Source of the DNA: Pannonibacter sp. SL95
GTDB taxonomy: Bacteria > Pseudomonadota > Alphaproteobacteria > Rhizobiales > Stappiaceae
Direction: 5' to 3'
DNA length: 64,000 nucleotides
Assembly (NCBI RefSeq): GCF_026672425.1
Contig: NZ_JAPPRC010000003.1
Coordinates: forward strand, 1,997,752-2,061,751
Of the stretch, positions 55,324 to 63,413 are shown piece after piece (position 1 is the first letter of the stretch; each line of letters starts with the position of its first letter). The position numbers and the translations under genes were made by a program. The notes beneath the pieces were generated by a model. The model ran no database searches. It had not been told where the DNA came from and was given only the letters and a program-made list of their open reading frames with translations.

Positions 55324-56214
55324 ATGAATCTTTTTGACGTTCTTGCATTCCTGGGCGTTCTGATCTTTCTCGTCGGGCTGTTCTACGTCTTTTTCATGAC
55401 AGGGAAGCGCCTACGCGGCGTCGGCATCATCGTGATTTCACTTGCAGCCCTTGCTGCGGGTGCATCCATGTCGGAGAACAAAAGGGCACAAGATGCCGGC
55501 TTTGCCGATGCAAACGACCTGCGCCTGGCGACCCAGGCTGGCATAACGGATCCCAAGGTGTTCGCCGACAGGAAGGCGCAACTTCTTGCCGATGAGGCAG
55601 CTAGACTTGCCGCAGAGAAGGCGGACAAGGAACGGCAAAAACAGGCCGAAGCTGAAGCCAGGCAGAAGGCTGAGGCGGAAGCCTCGGCAGAAGCTGCGGC
55701 AAAGGCCGCAAGAATGGCGGCAGAGAATGAGTTCTTTGCTCCCCCAGCCGAGCAGGTGGCAATGATTGCCGCCATTGAAACTGCAAAGGCTCAGTTCCAA
55801 CAGGCGACAAACGACCTTGCCAAGGGTGGGGTGCGTCGAGAACGGGCCAAGGCAATTTGTGCTGCGCAAACATCGCGCAAGATCAAGAACTGGTCTGGTA
55901 CCGTAGATCAGCTAACGACCAACGGTGATGGTTTGGGTGTTATTTCGGTGAAGCTGTCTGAAACTGCGGCGGTGAAGACCTGGAACAACTCACTCAGCGA
56001 TATTGGGAGTAACACGCTGATCGATCCCGATACAGCGTTGTTTCAAAAGCTCTCTAATCTAAAGGAAGGTACCCGCATTCGCTTTTCCGGTGAGTTTGTG
56101 AAGCCAGCAGAGAAGACGGACTGTTTCTGGGAAAGCAGCATGACGATGTATGGTGCGATGAGTGAGCCGGAGTTCATCTTCCGCTTTACAGACATACAGA
56201 CCATGCCGGAGTGA
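55324..56214 (+). CDS. Membrane-anchored coiled-coil protein, probable phage cargo
   Basis: 296 aa from ATG 55324 (MNLFDVLAFLGVLIFLVGLF), preceded by AAAGGGGAAACTC. N-terminal TM hairpin (LGVLIFLVGLFYVFFMTG and GVGIIVISLAALAAGA), an Ala/Glu/Lys coiled coil (residues about 90-140: KADKERQKQAEAEARQKAEA), and a C-terminal domain with KNWSGTVDQLTTNGDGLGVI, TWNNSLSDIGSNTLIDPDTA and RIRFSGEFVKPAEKTDCFW that looks like a small beta barrel (OB-like). No named function. It is AT-richer than the phage and on the other strand, so it is likely horizontally added. Confidence 0.75.
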   Translation: MNLFDVLAFLGVLIFLVGLFYVFFMTGKRLRGVGIIVISLAALAAGASMSENKRAQDAGFADANDLRLATQAGITDPKVFADRKAQLLADEAARLAAEKADKERQKQAEAEARQKAEAEASAEAAAKAARMAAENEFFAPPAEQVAMIAAIETAKAQFQQATNDLAKGGVRRERAKAICAAQTSRKIKNWSGTVDQLTTNGDGLGVISVKLSETAAVKTWNNSLSDIGSNTLIDPDTALFQKLSNLKEGTRIRFSGEFVKPAEKTDCFWESSMTMYGAMSEPEFIFRFTDIQTMPE

Positions 56215-56281
56215 GTTTGCGATCCGCTGCATTTCTGCGCGGGGCGCTAGGGCTAAGGCGCGCGACTTGAACTGCGGTCTT

Positions 56282-56779
56282 TCACGCCTCGAGCCAGGCC
56301 AGCAATGCATCTCTGACAGCTTCCTCATCGCCCCGGCCGATCCCGATATAGGGCCGGGGCGGAATGACGGCCTTGCGAATGAATGCGGGCCTGTTTCCGC
56401 CGCGTCCCATGGGAACGGCAAGCACGGACGCCCGGCGCGGCCGGATCGTGGCACCAGACTGCATCACCATCACCTTCGGATGATTGAGGCGGGTACCGAC
56501 TTCGGCCCGCGTCGCATTGTGGACCTGATGGATCGAGCCGAACAGCTCGCCTCGGTCCCGAAGGATGCCGCGCTTGTTGCGGCGGCTGGAGAGCGTCAAA
56601 GGGGAGAGCGGGGCCCAGGGCGTGCCATCCGGCGCTATTTCCCTCTGAAACCGGTCGACAGTCTGATCATAGAGCGTCAGTCCGATGATCCGATGCGCCG
56701 CGGCGCGGTCACCAGTCTTGCCGATCAGGGCCTCAATCTCTGGCCCGATCCGGCTTGTCTCGAAACGGAAGGTCAGCAC
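56282..56779 (-). CDS. Phage virion morphogenesis protein (Mu gpG-like)
   Basis: 165 aa, GTG start. Family pattern: EIEALIGKTGDRAAAHRIIG, YDQTVDRFQREIAPDGTPWA, LSPLTLSSRRNKRGILRDRG and LFGSIHQVHNATRAEVGTRL, ending RPYIGIGRGDEEAVRDALLA. It is needed for tail completion and head-tail joining in Mu. The preceding gap to the head protein gene contains two strong hairpins. Confidence 0.9.
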   Translation of the reverse strand: MLTFRFETSRIGPEIEALIGKTGDRAAAHRIIGLTLYDQTVDRFQREIAPDGTPWAPLSPLTLSSRRNKRGILRDRGELFGSIHQVHNATRAEVGTRLNHPKVMVMQSGATIRPRRASVLAVPMGRGGNRPAFIRKAVIPPRPYIGIGRGDEEAVRDALLAWLEA

Positions 56780-56860
56780 TTGAGTTTTCCTCCGCAGTAC
56801 CTGGCTGATTGCGGCTGAAGCAAAGAGCCTGTAAACTTGGTTTTGCGACAGGAACGTGGG

Positions 56861-56911
56861 CCGGCGCAGGCCTCCTTTCCGTTCCTGCGCCGGGCGGTCT
56901 GCGTCGACCGC
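56861..56911. other. Two adjacent stable hairpins between the gp30-like gene and gpG
   Basis: Hairpin 1: CCGGCGCAGG (56861-56870) with CCTGCGCCGG (56884-56893). Hairpin 2: GGGCGGTC (56892-56899) with GACCGCCC (56906-56913 region). They overlap by about two bases and fill a 138-nt gap in an otherwise tightly packed operon. Confidence 0.65.
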
Positions 56912-56917
56912 CCTTTC

Positions 56918-58357
56918 TCATTCCCCGGTGTTGCTCTTGTCTGTTTCCCTTCGGTACAGAAGCACGCCATGCCGCCAGGTTTCGATCTGGTTGAAGTTCG
57001 GCCGGCGTTTGCCTGACTTGCCAGACTCCGCGTTGTAGGCTGTGGTGCCCCGCCATCCGAAGCGGCTCCATTCGAAAATGATCAGACCGGCAAGATCTGG
57101 CGCGGCCCGAAGGTAGCGGCGTTTCAGGATCCAGGCGTTGCGGGCGGCATGCCATTCCCAATCAATCCAGATCTCGTCCGGATCTTTTAGGGCTTCCGCC
57201 AGTTGAACGAGGGCTGTGGCCCGGCTCGAACTTGGCAAGCCACGCGGATTGACGAGCTTGCTTGTCCCATCTGGCCGGCGGAACAGATCGTCAGAGATCA
57301 CAACCGCATGCCCTGCCTTGTCCCGGAACAGTTCCGGTGTGTCGGGACCGGTGTCAAACTCGGCAAGGAAGGCTTCCACATAAGCCTCTTCGGGAAGTCC
57401 GGAAGCAAGCTTGCGCGTCTTGAGAGGCCGGGCGATCGAAGCCATCTCTGGCAGCTGGACAATCCCTGGCAGCTGCATCTGTGTGCCGAGGGGCTGTTGC
57501 AGTTCACGCGGCACCAGGCCGCTCGCCCAGGATCGTCCAGGCGCATAGGCCCAGCCCATGTCGACGCCCTTTGGATAGTCCAGGATCTGCCCGGTTGCCG
57601 GATCCGGTCGGCGTTCGGTCTCGATTGGCGGCGAGGGGTCGGGCCCGTCCTTGCCGAGCGTCTTCAGCTTTGCCCGCGAGACAGGCCGCACCCCGCAGCC
57701 GCATTTCCAGCCATTGGGCGGATAGTAGGTCTGCCACCATGGATCATCTGCCGGCAGGACAAGTCCGCTCCAGGCTTCGTGATCTTCGCGCGGCGTATCG
57801 GGGACCCGCGCCAGGCCATGGACATACTCCCAGTAAGGATAAACCTTCAGCACATCCGGATCGGTCATCTGACGATAGCGGCCGGCGGCATGGGCAGATT
57901 TCAGGTTCGTCTCATAGATCACCCGTGCCCGCCATTCACGCCCGCCCTTGTGATCCCATCCGTGCCGGCGGACGATCTCGTCGAACCGGTCAATGAAGCC
58001 TGGCTGGTGAACGCCCGTCTTGTCGAGCCAGCCATTGAACGGCAGGCCTTTGGCAAGGGCGTCATCGATCGCGGCCTGAAAGTCCTCGATCAGGGCGTCC
58101 CGCGTCGCACCGGCAACAACGAAGGCACGGTCGTGGGCATGGTGCAAAAGATCATGCCAGTGGTTGGTCGGCAACCTGATCTTCTGCCGATGGAAAGCGA
58201 TGGCATCAGCAAGCGGGCCATGATCGCTGTTGCCGTCATCGGCAAAGCTGGTGCTTCGCGCCTCCGCAGCACCCGCAGGTGAGGACGTCAGAAGTTTTTT
58301 TTTAGCCTTTGCCGGCGGCGGTAAACGACGGGAGAACGCCGGTCTCGTCCTGCACAT
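56918..58357 (-). CDS. Phage head morphogenesis protein (Mu gp30/SPP1 gp7-like) with C-terminal PBECR-type domain
   Basis: 479 aa. ATG 58357 overlaps the portal gene by 56 nt; no better start is seen before DHGPLADAIAFHRQKI. The core head domain includes GVHQPGFIDRFDEIVRRHG, VIYETNLKSAHAAGRYRQM, YPYWEYVHGLARVPDTPRED and WQTYYPPNGWKCGCGVRPVS. The C-terminal part (about 345-460), with ALKDPDEIWIDWEWHAARNA, GLIIFEWSRFGWRGTTAYNA and HGVLLYRRE, resembles the PBECR nuclease-like domains found on phage minor head proteins. Enzyme activity is not shown. Confidence 0.88.
   Translation of the reverse strand: MCRTRPAFSRRLPPPAKAKKKLLTSSPAGAAEARSTSFADDGNSDHGPLADAIAFHRQKIRLPTNHWHDLLHHAHDRAFVVAGATRDALIEDFQAAIDDALAKGLPFNGWLDKTGVHQPGFIDRFDEIVRRHGWDHKGGREWRARVIYETNLKSAHAAGRYRQMTDPDVLKVYPYWEYVHGLARVPDTPREDHEAWSGLVLPADDPWWQTYYPPNGWKCGCGVRPVSRAKLKTLGKDGPDPSPPIETERRPDPATGQILDYPKGVDMGWAYAPGRSWASGLVPRELQQPLGTQMQLPGIVQLPEMASIARPLKTRKLASGLPEEAYVEAFLAEFDTGPDTPELFRDKAGHAVVISDDLFRRPDGTSKLVNPRGLPSSSRATALVQLAEALKDPDEIWIDWEWHAARNAWILKRRYLRAAPDLAGLIIFEWSRFGWRGTTAYNAESGKSGKRRPNFNQIETWRHGVLLYRRETDKSNTGE
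57323..57337. repeat. 15-bp palindrome CCGGAACAGTTCCGG
   Basis: Inside the gp30-like gene (residues E-L-F-R). Same core as 42077, 48786 and 55000. Confidence 0.6.
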
Positions 58358-59888
58358 CGGCCCGGCCGTTCAGCTCTGCCAGGGCAAGTGCATCGCCGAG
58401 GATGTTGCCCAGTGGATCCGGCTGAAGCCGGCCATATGCCTCCAGCAAGGCTTGCGATGCGTGACTGTAGTCCTTTACCCCCGAAAGGGTCTCGCGCAAT
58501 GTGCCGATCCACCCGGTCAGGGCCGGTCCGGCGAGATCGGCGACCTGGTCGACAAGATAGGATGTAGGGTCACCCTCACGTGCGGCCGCAGCGTCGGCAA
58601 AGGCAGTCGTCAACGCATCCGCGCCAGGGCTGGCCGCAAGGTCCTGGCGGGAAAAGCCGGTCACCGGCGTTTCCATCACATCTGCCAGCCAGGCTTCGAC
58701 ATCATCGGGCTCAAAGCCCTCACGGCGCAACTCGTTGAGCAGACCGACCGCACCCCGCTGGCGCTCGTGCCGCGACTTTTTGAGGGCTTCCTCGTCCTTT
58801 TCATTGCTCGGACGTGGCCGCCAGACAGACGGGGGCGTGGCGCCTGGCCAGTTCAGTTCGGTGATCCAACGGATCAGGGTGTCATTGAAGGTTTCCGACA
58901 AGGCATCGGCGTCATCGTCAATGATGGCTTCGGTTTCGTCCGCATGGGTTTCCGACGCGGCCCGGGCGCCTTCACCCTTGACGCTTGTGGAGAGCGTGCT
59001 GCCAAGCACGACTTCCGAGGTCTGTTCGTCCCAGTAGCGCACCCAGGCTTCATAGCTGGCGTCACCGCTTCGTTTTGCTTCCAGAAACTCGACTTCAGTG
59101 CCGATCGGTGCTGCCAGCGCGCCATTGGAAACGAGATCGCGCAGCAGCAGAAGTAGACGATCCTGCTCACTTGCGGCCGTTCCGGCCGGAAAACGTCCGA
59201 AAGGCGTGGGGGCAGCGAACTTCTCAAGCAGAACCATCCAGGAGGCGACACCCTCACGCTTGAACAGCACATGCCAGAACAATGTGGAGCCAAGCCCGAG
59301 GCCGTAGGGATTGTTTCCCTCGGCATCATACCGGTGAACGATGAACTTGCGTTCCGGCAGCTCGATCCCTTCAAGTCCGCTTTCCCGGGTCAGGAGCCGT
59401 GGACGCCAGTCCGGGGCAAAGCGGAAACGAGCCTGGTCATGCGCCTTGATGGCCTTCGGCGCGATCAGTCCGTCCTGGTCCAGGTGCCAGATCACTTCCG
59501 CCACCGCATAGCCCTTCAGGATGGCCTTGAGCAGATGCTTGCTGATCCCGTCGAAACCGATCCGCTTGAGCATCCTGGTGATCGCCTCGGCAATCTCCAA
59601 GTCGAGAGGTTTATCTGGATCCGCCGTCGTGACGTTCCAGCTCCGGCGCGTCACTTTGGTAAAGCGCTTGCCCAGGACCGTGCGGACACGGCCATCCCGC
59701 AAGACCTCATCATAGAGCTTCAAACCCTTGGCTGCGCCCTTTTCCCGGATAGTTGGGTCCTGAGGCTCCAGCACATTGGAAAAGAACGGAATGGTGACAT
59801 CATTTGCGGGCGTTGCGATGAACTGTCCGCCCTGCGGCGGCACAGCACGCGCGCCAGCGGGGATCCCGGCAGACTTACCTCGAGCCAT
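58302..59888 (-). CDS. Portal protein (DUF935, Mu gp29-like)
   Basis: 528 aa. DUF935 signatures: NVLEPQDPTIREKGAAKGLK, YDEVLRDGRVRTVLGKRFTK, ITRMLKRIGFDGISKHLLKA, VAEVIWHLDQDGLIAPKAIK and RYDAEGNNPYGLGLGSTLFW. The C-terminal half is helical and variable. It forms the DNA passage at the capsid vertex. It ends at an A9 run (minus strand, 58303-58295) within which the gp30-like frame begins. Confidence 0.94.
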   Translation of the reverse strand: MARGKSAGIPAGARAVPPQGGQFIATPANDVTIPFFSNVLEPQDPTIREKGAAKGLKLYDEVLRDGRVRTVLGKRFTKVTRRSWNVTTADPDKPLDLEIAEAITRMLKRIGFDGISKHLLKAILKGYAVAEVIWHLDQDGLIAPKAIKAHDQARFRFAPDWRPRLLTRESGLEGIELPERKFIVHRYDAEGNNPYGLGLGSTLFWHVLFKREGVASWMVLLEKFAAPTPFGRFPAGTAASEQDRLLLLLRDLVSNGALAAPIGTEVEFLEAKRSGDASYEAWVRYWDEQTSEVVLGSTLSTSVKGEGARAASETHADETEAIIDDDADALSETFNDTLIRWITELNWPGATPPSVWRPRPSNEKDEEALKKSRHERQRGAVGLLNELRREGFEPDDVEAWLADVMETPVTGFSRQDLAASPGADALTTAFADAAAAREGDPTSYLVDQVADLAGPALTGWIGTLRETLSGVKDYSHASQALLEAYGRLQPDPLGNILGDALALAELNGRADVQDETGVLPSFTAAGKG

Positions 59889-59959
59889 GTCTTTTTACTC
59901 CTGTTGCAGGAACAGTGCGGGCGAAATTGGCTCCTTGCGGCCGGTCACTTTGCGGCACT

Positions 59960-61657
59960 TCACAGCCGGTACCCCCCGAAGCGTCCGGACGCCGGTCCTG
60001 ATATCGAGCCCGCCCCTCCAAAGGCCGATGCCGACCTGGAGCTTCCTGGAGCCGTTCTAAATGTGTTGGCAGTCAATGCGCTGGCGGCTTTTGCGACCGC
60101 ATTGCTCCAGAGCATTTCCAGACAGTCCGGACCGTCGTCGTGATCGGCGTCCGGCCACTGTTGCAGCTGATCGACCAGAACCTTGTGCGCTGCATTGAAA
60201 CGGATGAGACCCGCATGGACCGGCGGTTGCAGCCGTTCGATCCGCAGCGCCTTGTCCGCAAGCGGAACAATGGGAACGCAAGGCATGGCAAGCCCGGCAC
60301 GCGCTGCAGCCTTCATCAGGTCGGTGCGCAACAGTTCCTGGAACTGGACACTTTCGACAAACCACAACTGACAGGCATAATCCCGCTGCAACGCAATGGC
60401 ATCGGCAATGATGACGTCCGGCAAGCGGCGGCGGATCGAAGCCTCGACCACATCCAGCACCTGTGTTTCACGGTCATAGCCGCCGATCAGGATTGCCGAG
60501 GGATCACGATGCCGGTTGTTTTTGCCAAGCGAAGGGTCGATTGCACCGAAGAACAGCCAGTCCCGCTTCTTTTGCACCCACCATGTCAGATCCTGGAACG
60601 GATTGTCCCGGGACACGGGTTTGTTCTGATATTCGCTTTCGAACGCGGAATGTTCGCCGGCCCGCTCGCGCATCAGGTAGAGCAGCGTGTGATTGTCGGG
60701 CCAGTTCAGTTCGGCGCCACGCTCCATGTCCTTGGCGTTCGCCTGGTACCATTCGTCTGCAGCTGGCTCATCGGTGAGATACAACTCTTCCCAACGGTCC
60801 CAGAGGTCCATGCGATCCGGCCATGTAAGGATGGCTCGAAACTCTGTGGCCTGCCATTGTGGCTTTCGGGAAAACCGGACGATGACGGCATCATGGTGCA
60901 GGACGGTTCCGGCATAGAGCACGTCCATGGAACCGTCAGGGGGCCCAAGTTTCAGAACAGCCTTGGAGATCCATCCTTCCAGCTTGTCGCGCTGCTTGGG
61001 ATTGGCGACATTCTCGTCGTTCTCGACATCGTCCAGGATCGCAAGATCCGGGCGAAACGGGCCATGACGACGGCCACGGATCTTTTTGCCTGTCCCGAAC
61101 CCTTCGATCTTGACGTTGTTGCGCGTGACGATGTCGCCCTCGCGCCAGACACGACCCTGGCCGAAGACGTCGGGAAAATCGTATTTCAGCCTGGGATTGA
61201 CCTCCAGTTCGGCCTTCAGCGCTTCGAGCATGACGGCAGCCTGTTCGAAGGCATCCATGATCAGGACAATGTAATGCTTCAGGCCGCGCACGACGCACCA
61301 GAGCGGGAAGATCAGGGAAATATGGGTCGACTTGGCTGAGCCGCGCGGTGCGATGACCAGCTTGCGTTGACCATGAGCGGTTTCGACCATTGACGGCAGG
61401 TCGGCATAAAGATGATCGTGCAAGCGGCTGGCAGGTTTCGACAGATAGTGCGGGAAATAGGTTTCGGCAAAAAACCTGTAGCCGGTTCCGTCCGCCTGAA
61501 CTTTGGCCAGCCGTTCACGCCGTCGTTCCGGATCTGCGGGAAAAGCTTCGACCTCAAGTTCGATCTTTTGCCGGAACAGATCCGCAATCTCGGCGATGCT
61601 TTTCCGGAACTCGTTTGCCTTGAGCGGCGCGCCGGGGCCATGCCGTGGCGAGATCAT
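59960..61657 (-). CDS. Terminase large subunit (Mu gp28-like)
   Basis: 565 aa. ATPase: Walker A APRGSAKST at about 103-111 and Walker B FRPDLAILDDVEND near 195. Nuclease: GAIDPSLGKNNRHRDPSAIL with the first catalytic Asp, IIADAIALQRDYACQLWFVE, and DADHDDGPDCLEML with a C-terminal Asp pair. It packages DNA into proheads. It overlaps the preceding DUF1804 gene by ATGA. The Gly/Ser/Phe-rich tail is extra to the family core. Confidence 0.95.
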   Translation of the reverse strand: MISPRHGPGAPLKANEFRKSIAEIADLFRQKIELEVEAFPADPERRRERLAKVQADGTGYRFFAETYFPHYLSKPASRLHDHLYADLPSMVETAHGQRKLVIAPRGSAKSTHISLIFPLWCVVRGLKHYIVLIMDAFEQAAVMLEALKAELEVNPRLKYDFPDVFGQGRVWREGDIVTRNNVKIEGFGTGKKIRGRRHGPFRPDLAILDDVENDENVANPKQRDKLEGWISKAVLKLGPPDGSMDVLYAGTVLHHDAVIVRFSRKPQWQATEFRAILTWPDRMDLWDRWEELYLTDEPAADEWYQANAKDMERGAELNWPDNHTLLYLMRERAGEHSAFESEYQNKPVSRDNPFQDLTWWVQKKRDWLFFGAIDPSLGKNNRHRDPSAILIGGYDRETQVLDVVEASIRRRLPDVIIADAIALQRDYACQLWFVESVQFQELLRTDLMKAAARAGLAMPCVPIVPLADKALRIERLQPPVHAGLIRFNAAHKVLVDQLQQWPDADHDDGPDCLEMLWSNAVAKAASALTANTFRTAPGSSRSASAFGGAGSISGPASGRFGGYRL

Positions 61658-62154
61658 CCGTAAACCTCCGCAAGCCGGTCTCCAAAGGGTTCGAGGATTT
61701 CGACGAACGCCGACGAATGCTGCGGAAACTCGATCCGGACAAACTCCGCCAGACGGGAAAGCACGTCATTGGCAACGCCCAGCTCGGACAGCTTCGGCGC
61801 AACGCGGCCGGCTGACGAGACCATCTTGTTGAAGGCGTCAGATAGCGATGCCATCAGCTTGACGCGGTCTGCGGCCTGGAGCGTTTCGGAAGACTTGACG
61901 TCTTCGACGGTCGCTTGGAACAGGATGACGAAATCCTCGACAACGGATGCGACCACTGTCTCAAGGCCCTCGCCGGCGAGCATGGTTGCGGAACGGGCAA
62001 CGTCCCAGTCATCCCCATGCTGTCGGGCATCCTTCTTCCAGCGCCGCAATGTGCTGTCAGAAATGCCAAGCGCCAGGCAGATGGTCGGCACAGACTGGCG
62101 CTCGAAGATGAAGCGTTTGCGAGCCTGCCGTTTCTTGTCTTCATCCCGTGCCAT
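61654..62154 (-). CDS. DUF1804 protein, small terminase candidate (Mu gp27-like)
   Basis: 166 aa from ATG 62154 (MARDEDKKRQARKRFIFERQ). A helix-turn-helix (VPTICLALGISDSTLRRWKK) is followed by a helical bundle (VVASVVEDFVILFQATVEDV, LSDAFNKMVSSAGRVAPKLS). DUF1804 proteins sit directly before gp28-type terminases in Mu-like phages and probably recognise the packaging site; that role is inferred from position. Confidence 0.85.
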   Translation of the reverse strand: MARDEDKKRQARKRFIFERQSVPTICLALGISDSTLRRWKKDARQHGDDWDVARSATMLAGEGLETVVASVVEDFVILFQATVEDVKSSETLQAADRVKLMASLSDAFNKMVSSAGRVAPKLSELGVANDVLSRLAEFVRIEFPQHSSAFVEILEPFGDRLAEVYG

Positions 62155-62183
62155 CAAATGCCAATCCCGTGGTATCAGGCCTG

Positions 62184-62393
62184 TCACACACCGATCTTGT
62201 CCTTGACGAAGGCAATGCCGATCGAGATCACACCGGAGGCGACAACCGAATTGGCAAATGTGCGCCGTTCAACGGTGCGCAAGCGTTCGTCCTGGCGCGT
62301 AATCTGCCCCTCAAGACCGTCGACCTTCTTGTCGATCCCGATCAGGAGGCCTTCGATCTTGCCGAGGCGCTGGCTGATATCATCGCTCATCAT
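62184..62393 (-). CDS. Small coiled-coil membrane protein of the phage lysis/packaging region
   Basis: 69 aa. Heptads in the first half (ISQRLGKIEGLLIGIDKKVD, GLEGQITRQDERLRTVE) and one hydrophobic segment at the end (FANSVVASGVISIGIAFV). Similar short proteins lie between lysis and terminase genes in Mu-like phages (DUF2730-like by position). Role unknown; a spanin-like or holin-modulating part is possible. Confidence 0.7.
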   Translation of the reverse strand: MMSDDISQRLGKIEGLLIGIDKKVDGLEGQITRQDERLRTVERRTFANSVVASGVISIGIAFVKDKIGV

Positions 62394-62466
62394 CAGGGCT
62401 CCTGGATCAGCGGGCGTTAAGCCGGAGCCGGTCTAACGGCCCAAAGCTGATCGTTGTTAAGAGGCG

Positions 62467-62883
62467 CTAGCGCCGGCTGTGAAAGAAGCCGCGCGCAACC
62501 TTTTCCATGGGACGGGTGAGGAAATACGCAGCGACAATCCAGCCTGCCCATTCGTCGAGGGGGGCGGGCAGAGCTGCGACGTTCCAGGTGAAGTGAAACA
62601 GGCTATCTGCGACAACAGCGCCCGACCAGATAGCAATGGGCCAGGCGAAGGCTGGCCGGATCAGGGCGGTGACCCACCAGCCCTGTTCGGCCAGGACTAT
62701 GTCGCGTGCTGCCTGCCGGACCGCCAGTTCCGACCGGACGGTTTCTACGGTCACTTCGGCGCGCAGCTTGTCGCGGCCGTTCTCGATATCGGCTTTGCGT
62801 TCAAGATGGCTGAGGATGCGATCGGCAACGCCACCACCAAGGCTGCCAACGAGCCAGATGCCAAAACGGAACAGGAGCGTCAT
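62467..62883 (-). CDS. Three-TM holin-like protein
   Basis: 138 aa. N-terminal TM (FRFGIWLVGSLGGGVADRIL), a charged helix (IENGRDKLRAEVTVETVRSE), then two TM helices (WVTALIRPAFAWPIAIWSGA and WAGWIVAAYFLTRPMEKVAR). This matches the 3TM holin family found in gene-transfer agents and alphaproteobacterial phages. It would open the inner membrane for the muramidase. Overlaps the next gene by ATGA. Confidence 0.85.
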   Translation of the reverse strand: MTLLFRFGIWLVGSLGGGVADRILSHLERKADIENGRDKLRAEVTVETVRSELAVRQAARDIVLAEQGWWVTALIRPAFAWPIAIWSGAVVADSLFHFTWNVAALPAPLDEWAGWIVAAYFLTRPMEKVARGFFHSRR

Positions 62884-63413
62884 CCGACATGCCTCCAGGT
62901 CTTTGCGTCCTCACGCCGCCGGCGCTTGATTTGCCAGGCGATAACAATGACGGCGAGGCCGGTCAGCGCAAACACGGTCCATGTGTTGCCGGTCACCAAG
63001 TCGAGAAGCGGTTGCACGTCTGCGCGAATTGAACGGATGAGATCGATGCCGCCGGAGACCTGACCCGCCAGGTCAGAAAGAAAGCCGCGCTCGCCACTCT
63101 CAAGTCCGCCGGCTGCCGCTCCCGTGCCGGTCAGTGCCATGCCGATGCGCGACAGCCAGTCCGCCTTGCGAACCGTCTGTGATCCCTGGCGGCGAAGGTC
63201 CTGGACAGTAAGCCCCTGGCGTTCAGCATTCGGTTCGACAAGGCCGGATGCCTTGGCGAGCATTTCTTCCGTCTTTGGACCGACAATGCCATCAGCCTTG
63301 AGGCCATGCTCGACCTGGAACGAGACCACCGCACGACGTGTCGCTGGCCCGAAGTCGCCATCGGCCCTGACCACGAACCCCAGTTCTGAAAGGCGGGATT
63401 GCAGGGCCTTCAC
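62880..63413 (-). CDS. Peptidoglycan-binding domain protein with C-terminal TM anchor
   Basis: 177 aa, GTG start overlapping the muramidase stop (GTGA). The PG_binding_1 domain covers residues 1-55: ALQSRLSELGFVVRADGDFG, PATRRAVVSFQVEHGLKADG and IVGPKT. A linker and a TM helix (NTWTVFALTGLAVIVIAWQI) with a basic tail (KRRRREDAK) follow. It may tether the lysis machinery to the wall. Some relatives are parts of a fused muramidase-PGBD enzyme. Confidence 0.85.
   Translation of the reverse strand: MKALQSRLSELGFVVRADGDFGPATRRAVVSFQVEHGLKADGIVGPKTEEMLAKASGLVEPNAERQGLTVQDLRRQGSQTVRKADWLSRIGMALTGTGAAAGGLESGERGFLSDLAGQVSGGIDLIRSIRADVQPLLDLVTGNTWTVFALTGLAVIVIAWQIKRRRREDAKTWRHVG

Noticed and set aside
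58295..58303. A9 run at the portal/gp30-like junction as a frameshift fusion site
   Set aside because: The portal stop TAA comes before the A run is read, so slippage there cannot fuse the two proteins.
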